Positions 18,107 through 24,451 of a stretch of 64,000 nt of DNA are shown piece by piece (within the stretch, counting starts at the first letter, position 1; every line of letters starts with the position of its first letter). A model generated the notes under the pieces. That model had not been told where the DNA came from, made no database searches, and was given only the letters and a program-made list of their open reading frames with translations. Made by a program: the position numbers and the translations under genes. Source of the stretch: Streptomyces sp. V1I1 (lineage in GTDB: Bacteria; Actinomycetota; Actinomycetes; Streptomycetales; Streptomycetaceae); the NCBI RefSeq assembly GCF_030817355.1, contig NZ_JAUSZH010000001.1, forward strand, positions 434,001-498,000, written 5' to 3'.

Positions 18107-20076
18107 CACCTCCCACCATGACCACTCCGCTCCCTCCGGTGGCCGCTGACGTGTCCGCCGCCGCCGTGGAGAACCTCAGTGCCAGGCTGCGCAAGAAGCT
18201 GGACGCGGCGATTGAGCAGTACGCCGCTGCCCCCGCCACCGCCGACGGCGACACGGTCAGCATCAGCTGCGGCGAGGACGCCGTGGTCACCCTGGCGCCG
18301 GGACGGTCCGGCACAGTCACCGATGCGGACCAGGCACGCTGCACCTGCCTGCTCGCCCCCCGCTGCTTGCATCGCGCGGCCGTCCTCGGCGCTTGCCCAG
18401 TCGCCGACCCCGACACCACACCGGCGCCGACCGCTCCTCCGGATGACGGTTCATCAGACCAAGGCGTGGCATCAGACCGAGGCGTGGCATCAGGCCACAC
18501 CCCGGCTCCGTACGCATCGGCGGGCAGCCCGTCCGCGTCCCCGGCGGGCATCGGCACCCTCCCCGCCGACCCTGGGAGCGCAGGGCCCACCGCGGCCCAA
18601 GTGGCCGCCGCAGCCGGGCTGTGGTCGGCCGCGGCGGCCGCGCTCGCGGCCGGGGTCCCCGCCGCGGGTGCGGTGCCGCAGGCCGATCTGCTGCGCGCCG
18701 CCCACACCGCCCGGCTGGCCGGACTGCACCGGGCCGAGGCCGCCGCGCTGCGCGTCGTCCGCGGGCTGCGCAGCGCCCGCGCCCGGCACGACAGCCACCG
18801 CCTGGACGACCTGGTCTCCGCACTGCGCGAACTGCTGCTCACCACGGGGCTGCTGGCAGCGTCCGAGCCCGACCCGGCTCTGATCGGCACGGCCCGCCGC
18901 GGCTACCAGCCGGGCGGCAGTCTCCGGGTCCACGGGGTCTGTCGCGAACCGGTGATCAGCGCCACCGGATACGGCGGCGTCGTTACCCACCTCCTCGCTG
19001 AGGACGGCCGGTGGTTCTCGGTCGCCGACGTCAAGCCGGGCGGCCCCGCCCGCGCCCGCGGAGCAGCCACCGCCACCGTCGCCCTCGGCGCGGCCACCCT
19101 CGATCACGCCCAACTCGCCCGCGGCGGCCTGCTGGTCACCGGGGCAACCGTCTCGCCGGACGGCCGCCTGGGTTCCGGCCGCGGCGTACGGGCCACCCCG
19201 CTTGCGGGCCTGCCCTGGTCCTCCGGGCCGATGGCCGCCCTGTTCGCCCGCCCGCTGGCCGAAGCAGTCGCCACGCTGCTGTCCACAACACCCGGCGACG
19301 ACCCGGAGCGGGCGGAGGCGGTCGGGCAACTCGTCGGCTGCGACATGGTGGTGGCCGGAGCCGCAGGCGATCACCTCCTCGCGCACGAGCTGCGACCTGG
19401 TCAGGAGCAGGCGCCCTCCGTGGACGGCTCACCGGCCGCGCCGACCGGTCCCCTGATCCGGCTGGTGCCCGCCAGCGGGCACCCCGATCTCGCCCACACG
19501 GCCAACCTCCAGCAGCTCGCCTCCCGCCCCGGCCTCCGGATACGCGTGCTCGGACGGCTCGACCCGGACCGGGCCACGACCCTGCGCCCGCTCGCCGTCG
19601 GCCCGGTGCCGTACGCCGAGGCGACCCTGCGCCTGCCCGCAGGCTGGCTGGACCGGGCCGATCTCGGATACGACCGCCTCCAGGGCTCGCATCTCCCGCC
19701 GCGCGAGGCGTGTCCCGCCATGCCCGCACTCGCGCATACTTTGCCCGACCCGATGGCCGACGCCCCTCTGTGGCAGTTTCGCCACCTGGTGGAACTGGCC
19801 GTCGCCGGAGGCCGCCGGTCGGTCGGCGAGTTCGCACGCACCGGTGGCACCGTGGGGGGTGACGGCTTCGCGCCGCTGCGCCGCGCGGGCTTCCAGGCCG
19901 CCGCCGAGTTGGCCGCCCAGCTCGCCGCCGAGGCGGACCGCCGTGGCCGGGACGCCTTCGGCCGGCTCACCGACCCCGACACCGACCGCTACGCCTGGGC
20001 GTGGCTCGGCACGGCCGTACACCTCGCGGCGACCGAACGCGCGCTGGTGCGGGCCTCCTGGCACACCGTCGGCTGA
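18103..20076 (+). CDS. SWIM zinc-finger protein (YehQ-like)
   Basis: A 657-residue protein with a SWIM-type zinc-binding motif, CTCLLAPRCLH, at residues 80-90 (CxC-x5-CxH). SWIM domains bind DNA or proteins. After an 80-residue low-complexity linker comes an alpha-helical region and then strand-rich segments (RGYQPGGSLRVHGVCREPV, RWFSVADVKPGG). ATG 18103 overlaps the preceding stop (ATGA), so it is translationally coupled to the VWA gene; the longer open frame upstream only shadows that gene. It is the last gene of the operon. Its constant association with MoxR and VWA partners points to a substrate-recognition or complex-assembly role, which is inference. Confidence 0.8.
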   Translation: MTPPTMTTPLPPVAADVSAAAVENLSARLRKKLDAAIEQYAAAPATADGDTVSISCGEDAVVTLAPGRSGTVTDADQARCTCLLAPRCLHRAAVLGACPVADPDTTPAPTAPPDDGSSDQGVASDRGVASGHTPAPYASAGSPSASPAGIGTLPADPGSAGPTAAQVAAAAGLWSAAAAALAAGVPAAGAVPQADLLRAAHTARLAGLHRAEAAALRVVRGLRSARARHDSHRLDDLVSALRELLLTTGLLAASEPDPALIGTARRGYQPGGSLRVHGVCREPVISATGYGGVVTHLLAEDGRWFSVADVKPGGPARARGAATATVALGAATLDHAQLARGGLLVTGATVSPDGRLGSGRGVRATPLAGLPWSSGPMAALFARPLAEAVATLLSTTPGDDPERAEAVGQLVGCDMVVAGAAGDHLLAHELRPGQEQAPSVDGSPAAPTGPLIRLVPASGHPDLAHTANLQQLASRPGLRIRVLGRLDPDRATTLRPLAVGPVPYAEATLRLPAGWLDRADLGYDRLQGSHLPPREACPAMPALAHTLPDPMADAPLWQFRHLVELAVAGGRRSVGEFARTGGTVGGDGFAPLRRAGFQAAAELAAQLAAEADRRGRDAFGRLTDPDTDRYAWAWLGTAVHLAATERALVRASWHTVG

Positions 20077-20408
20077 CCGGGCCCAGCCGCACCGGCCCGC
20101 GTCACCCCGAGTGGGCCACGCCAGCAACACCCCCGAACACCCCGGCGCAGTGCCCGGCCGCCCCCAAGCGGGTGGCCGGGCGCCGGCGATGCCTCGCAAA
20201 GGTCGGCCGAAAAGGACAGTTCGCCCGTGGCCGGTCGGAGAACCTCCGTACCCGGCTACGTAGTTCTACCGATGCTTCCGACAAGGGCCGATTGGGAGGC
20301 TCAGCCCGGAATGGATGCCCGGTCGGCGGCGTGGGTTACAGTCTCGCTCTACCCCCTGATACACGGCACGTCCACACAGCTGGGGGAGCCTTCTTGGGGG
20401 ATACGAAG
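20077..20408. other. Intergenic region upstream of the kinase gene
   Basis: About 330 bases without a credible gene separate the SWIM gene from the kinase. The region contains, at 20257-20269, the reverse complement of the 13-mer found at 3418-3430 (TACGTAGTTCTAC here). No T-tailed terminator or clear consensus promoter is visible. Confidence 0.4.
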
Positions 20409-21992
20409 ATGCGGACCGAACACGTGGACCTGCCCGGATACGAGGTCGTCGAAGTCCTCGGTCAGGGCGGGTTCGCCACCGTGTACCGCGCGCGCCAGCT
20501 CGCCGTGGGCCGGGAGGTCGCGCTCAAGATAGACGGCCGTGTGCTGTCCTCCGCCCGCGACCGTCAGCGGTTCATGCGCGAGGTCACCGCGGCCGGACAG
20601 TTGTCGGGCCACCCGCATGTGGTCGCGGTGTACGACGCCGGTGTACTCGCCGACGGCCGCCCGTACATGGTGCTGGAACTGTGCCCGGGCGGTTCTCTGG
20701 GCGACCGGCTCCACCGACACGGTCCGTTTCCTCTGCAGGAGGCGCGAGATGTTGGCGTGCGCATCGCCGACGCGTTGGCCGCGGCGCACGCCGCCGGAGT
20801 GCTGCACCGGGACATCAAGCCGGGCAACATCATGATCAACCAGTACGGCGGGGTCGCTCTTGCTGACTTCGGGCTCGCCGCCATGCCGCGACCGGGGCAC
20901 GAACTGTCGGTGACGAGGGAAGCGCTGACCCCGGCGTACGCCCCGCCGGAGGCATTCCTCCTGACCGATCCAACGCCGGCTGGGGACGTGTACTCGCTCA
21001 GCGCGACCATCTACGCCCTTGTACTCGGCCGCCCGCCCCACTTCCCCGAAGAGGGCAGCCTCAGCATCGCGGAACTCATCACGCGGCACGGCCTGCCCAT
21101 ACCCGACCTGCCGGGCGCACCCCCTGCGCTGACCGAGGTCCTCAGGCAGGCCATGGCCCCGGACCCCGCCCACCGCCTGCCGAGCGCCGAGGCATTGCGG
21201 GACGCCCTTGCCGGCCTCGACCTCCACAACACCACAGCGCCCGCCGCCCCGTACGTCCAGTCCACCCCGGCGAGCGGGAATCCCCCGCTGCCGCAGGCGA
21301 CACAGGGCTTTCCGTCTCTGCGTTCAGGAAGTGGCGCGGAGACGCAGCCCGTCGTGACAGCGGGCCGGGGGAGGAAGGGTCTCCGCCTGCGGTTGGTCGT
21401 CCCGGTCCTGACACTGGCCGCGGCCGTCCTCGGCACGGCCGGAGTGCTGGCCTACCAGAACCAACAGTCGGCCAATGAGTCTGCCTCGCCCTCTCGCACA
21501 TCCACAGGAGGCACGACTCCCGAAGGCGAGAAATCGTCCGCCAAGACTGTTTTCAAGGTGCCGACGACCACCAAGGACTGCCCGGCGGCATCGGTGGACG
21601 GTGTGAACGGCCGCTGCACCACAACCGCCGAGTGCTGGGGCGGCATGGTCGTCATAACCGGAATCGTCAGCGTCAACCGCTCGGACTGCACGGTTGAGCA
21701 CCCGTGGGAAACCTTTGCCATCGCCCCGCTGCCCACGGACGGGATGACCATCAACCAGCAGGAACTGGCGAACCACCCGGACGTGCGCAAGCTCTGCTCA
21801 CGCGACGTCATGACGAAGTCCCGGCTGGGTAAAGCACTGAAGATCGCCCCCACCGGGTGGACTGTCGATGTGCTCCCGCCCTCGCAGACCGAATACACCA
21901 ACGGTCTGCGCGTATTCCGCTGTGTCGCCACGGTCACCGGAGAACAGTCGTCCGGCACCTACTTCCGGCCCCGATCCAGCACGATGCCTTAA
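20409..21992 (+). CDS. Transmembrane Ser/Thr protein kinase with cysteine-containing ectodomain
   Basis: A 527-residue kinase. The cytoplasmic catalytic domain (about residues 10-275) shows the glycine loop GQGGFATVY, VALKI, the catalytic loop HRDIKPGN and DFG. A proline/serine linker leads to one membrane segment, VVPVLTLAAAVLGTAGVLAY, near residues 325-345. The extracellular part of about 150 residues has several cysteines (CPAASVDG, GRCTTTAECWGG, SDCTVEHPWE, LCSRD, FRCVATVTG), a pattern like the Septum_form-type domain found after other actinobacterial kinases. ATG 20409 is preceded by GGGGGA. The gene lies just downstream of the MoxR/VWA/SWIM operon in the same direction, so it could regulate that system, but the 330-bp gap argues for its own promoter. 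Confidence 0.88.
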   Translation: MRTEHVDLPGYEVVEVLGQGGFATVYRARQLAVGREVALKIDGRVLSSARDRQRFMREVTAAGQLSGHPHVVAVYDAGVLADGRPYMVLELCPGGSLGDRLHRHGPFPLQEARDVGVRIADALAAAHAAGVLHRDIKPGNIMINQYGGVALADFGLAAMPRPGHELSVTREALTPAYAPPEAFLLTDPTPAGDVYSLSATIYALVLGRPPHFPEEGSLSIAELITRHGLPIPDLPGAPPALTEVLRQAMAPDPAHRLPSAEALRDALAGLDLHNTTAPAAPYVQSTPASGNPPLPQATQGFPSLRSGSGAETQPVVTAGRGRKGLRLRLVVPVLTLAAAVLGTAGVLAYQNQQSANESASPSRTSTGGTTPEGEKSSAKTVFKVPTTTKDCPAASVDGVNGRCTTTAECWGGMVVITGIVSVNRSDCTVEHPWETFAIAPLPTDGMTINQQELANHPDVRKLCSRDVMTKSRLGKALKIAPTGWTVDVLPPSQTEYTNGLRVFRCVATVTGEQSSGTYFRPRSSTMP

Positions 21993-22081
21993 CAGACCAG
22001 TCGACGGCCGCCTCCTCCGCACGGGCGGTGTCCTGCAACTCCCGCAGGGCAATGGCCAGATTGACGATCGCCTGCGTGTCG

Positions 22082-22117
22082 GCGCGGATCGCGCGTACTT
22101 TCACACGCGATCCGCGC
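22082..22117. terminator. Hairpin between convergent kinase and esterase genes
   Basis: A perfect 12-bp inverted repeat (GCGCGGATCGCG and its complement, loop of 12 bases) lies between the convergently transcribed kinase and SGNH esterase genes, about 90 bases after the kinase stop. It is symmetrical enough to act in both directions. No T tract is present, which is usual for high-GC actinobacterial terminators. Confidence 0.6.
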
Positions 22118-22182
22118 ACGGCTGCAGCGCAGGGTATTCAGCTCACGCCCCTCAGCCGGATGGCACACGGGCCGTGATCGGG

Positions 22183-23913
22183 TCAGAACGCTGGGACGTC
22201 TGCTCCTGGGTCAGAAGCCCGCGTCGGAGAAGCCGACGTCCGTGAAGCCGGGGTCGGAGAAACCGGGGTCGGAAAAGCCCGGGTCGGAGAAACCGGGGTC
22301 CGTGAAGCCGGGGTCGGAGAAACCGGGGTCCGTGAAGCCGGGTCGGAGAAACCGGGGTCCGTGAAGCCGGGGTCGGAGAAACCGGGGTCCGTGAAGCCGG
22401 GGTCGGAGAAACCGGGGTCCGTGAAGCCGGGGTCGGAGAAACCGGGGTCCGTGAAGCCCGGATCCGTGATGGGGCCCGTGAAGCCCGGGTCGGAGAAGCC
22501 CGGGTCGGAGAAGCCCGGATCCGTGATGGGGTCGGGCACCACAGGATCCGGCACCACAGGATCCGGCACCACCGGGTCCGTGATGGGGTCCGTGATCGGA
22601 TCCGGCACCACCGGGTCCGCGATCGGATCCGTGATCGGATCCGGCACCACCGGGTCCGCGATCGGATCCGTGATCGGATCCGGCACCACCGGGTCCGCGA
22701 TCGGATCCGTGATCGGATCCGGCACCACCGGGTCCGCGATCGGATCCGTGATCGGATCCGGCACCACCGGGTCCGTGATCGGATCCGTGATCGGATCCGG
22801 CACCACCGGGTCAGCCGGCGCCGGAGGGTTCTCCGGCGCCGGGTCGACGGGTGGCAGCGGGTCCGGCTCCGGGGCCGGCGGGCCGACGAGTCCCTGGTTG
22901 CCCAGCTCGTGAATGACCGCCCCGTTCACTGCCGGAGTCAGAGTGTTGGCGATGAGTGCCTGGCCGAGGTCATTGGGGTGGTACGAACCCTGCACGTTGA
23001 GGAAGTCGAGGCCGTTCAGGCCCTCCTGCGGTGAGAACAGCTCGTGCCCGGACAGCGCCTGTGACACATCCGCGTACGTGACGTTGGCACCGGTCTGCTG
23101 CGCCGCCAGTTGGGTCGCTTGCTGGTTCAGCGAGTTGATGGTCGACCCGAACTCATTGACCAGCTGGGCCTCGCGGTTGCTGATCAGCAACTCGCTCACG
23201 GGCGAGGGAGAGCCGCCGGGGATGGTGTCGGGCATGACCTTCGGGTAGCCGAGGGTGACGATCGTGGCGCCCGGAGCGGCCCGGGAGGCGATGTCCTGGT
23301 ACACCGCCGCCTGCGCGTCGAGGTACGTCCCGTCCTGCAGCGGTCCCATCAGGCCGGGAAACTTCTGCTCCGTGGTCGACTCCCTGGAAGTGACCACGGT
23401 CTGCGCCAGGTTGCCGAACCCCGCGTCGTTGCCGCCGACGCCGACGATCACGATGTTGGCGCCGTTGACCGCGTCTATCTGAGGCGAATGCTCGAACTCC
23501 GTCCCCGGCCGTACCGTCTCGTACAACGAGGCGCGGGTCGCCCCCGAGACCGGGACGAACGTCACGTCAAACGTCACATTGGGATTCTCCTGCGCGATCT
23601 TGTCGATGGCCCGGAGAGTCGGGGCGGACGCGGACTGATGGGCAGGGTCGATCTGGTTCAGGACCGAGCCTTCGGCTCCAGTCACCTGCACGGTCTTGTA
23701 CGTACCCGCCGAAGCACCCTCGCCACTGGTGTACGAGTCGCCGACCACGGTGATGCGGACGTGCCCCGGGTCGCCGGCCGCCGCATTGGCTGTACCGGCG
23801 AGCGACCCGAGCAGGGCGGAGACTCCGATCGCCTGGCCGCTGACGATCGCTGCGCGACGCACGACCGGGTTCTGGCGTTTCGGTCGGGCATGACGCCCAT
23901 GACGTTTGGTCAC
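22183..23913 (-). CDS. Secreted SGNH/GDSL hydrolase with tandem-repeat tail, frame broken in the repeats
   Basis: A 576-residue exported esterase. The start is GTG 23913, with AGGAGAGG eight bases upstream. A signal peptide with RR followed by a hydrophobic stretch ends near AGTANAA; the arginines may indicate Tat export. Catalytic blocks are GDSYTSGEG (nucleophile serine), GVGGNDAGF and the terminal SYHPNDLGQ histidine block, placing it in the SGNH lipase/esterase superfamily. After about residue 385 the protein becomes a repeat tail of 13-residue DPVVPDPITDPIA units, then DPGFS/DPGFT units. The final 50 residues switch to SRTPVSPTPAS because one copy of the DNA repeat has GGG instead of GGGG at 22340-22342. 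Restoring the base continues DPGF repeats and stops at 22211 after DVGFSDAGF. The tail probably spans the cell wall. Confidence 0.82.
   Translation of the reverse strand: MTKRHGRHARPKRQNPVVRRAAIVSGQAIGVSALLGSLAGTANAAAGDPGHVRITVVGDSYTSGEGASAGTYKTVQVTGAEGSVLNQIDPAHQSASAPTLRAIDKIAQENPNVTFDVTFVPVSGATRASLYETVRPGTEFEHSPQIDAVNGANIVIVGVGGNDAGFGNLAQTVVTSRESTTEQKFPGLMGPLQDGTYLDAQAAVYQDIASRAAPGATIVTLGYPKVMPDTIPGGSPSPVSELLISNREAQLVNEFGSTINSLNQQATQLAAQQTGANVTYADVSQALSGHELFSPQEGLNGLDFLNVQGSYHPNDLGQALIANTLTPAVNGAVIHELGNQGLVGPPAPEPDPLPPVDPAPENPPAPADPVVPDPITDPITDPVVPDPITDPIADPVVPDPITDPIADPVVPDPITDPIADPVVPDPITDPIADPVVPDPITDPITDPVVPDPVVPDPVVPDPITDPGFSDPGFSDPGFTGPITDPGFTDPGFSDPGFTDPGFSDPGFTDPGFSDPGFTDPGFSDPASRTPVSPTPASRTPVSPTRAFPTPVSPTPASRTSASPTRASDPGADVPAF
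22214..22809. repeat. Coding minisatellite in the esterase gene
   Basis: Two adjoining tandem arrays encode the C-terminal tail. From about 22220 to 22500 the unit is 15/30 bp, alternating codons for DPGFS and DPGFT. From about 22540 to 22809 the unit is 39 bp, encoding 13 residues (DPVVPDPITDPIA), in five or six copies. The copies are nearly identical in DNA, including third positions, which points to recent expansion by slippage or unequal recombination. One copy lacks a single G at 22340-22342. Confidence 0.9.
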
Positions 23914-24451
23914 AGAACAGACCTCTCCTGGGGGGTTGGCATGAATTGGGAGCCTCGGGGAAAACGGGTCCGGCCCCGGGCTCACGCTGAGTCTCTTCTG
24001 CCAACCAGGCCCGTAGCATTGGGGAAGACCCCACAACTTCGGCCGCCGCCGACGCCGTCCGGCTCGTCGTCATCCACTCGCGGTCACAGGCCACTCGGGG
24101 CCTGGAAGCCTGCCGATGTCCAGCTGGTCCGTGGGACCCTCGGCCCGTTGGAAGGCGGCGTTCCCGAAGCGCCCGAGCTCGCGCCGACCGCGCCTCGGCG
24201 ACATTGGGGATTGCCAGTGGCAAAGCCCCGCAGAGGCTCCAGGCCGCGTTCACACCCTTGTTGACCCAGCTGGCCGCCCTGGCTCACCCGGAACGACTCG
24301 AAGACCGAGCGCCTGGTCGTAGCAGCCCGCAGGACTCGACTGAGAGCCTGCAAGCTGGGCCACACCTAAGGTGAGGCGGGCACGCCCGGGCGGCCTCCAC
24401 AGGTGGCATACATATGCGGCTGTTCCGCGAGGAGACGGAGCCGTCGCGGAA
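23914..24451. other. Intergenic region with no recognised gene
   Basis: About 540 bases between the esterase start and the end of the third LAL gene. All frames give shadow-like composition and no family is recognised. It presumably contains the esterase promoter and the 3' end of the LAL transcript, but I cannot point to either. Confidence 0.4.

Noticed and set aside
22214..22809. CRISPR-like periodic repeats
   Set aside because: The units are contiguous without unique spacers and are in frame within a coding sequence.
22361..22912. 183-residue plus-strand ORF of KPGSE/GSGTTGS repeats
   Set aside because: It is the complement of the esterase repeat; the opposite strand has the signal peptide and catalytic motifs, so this is a shadow.
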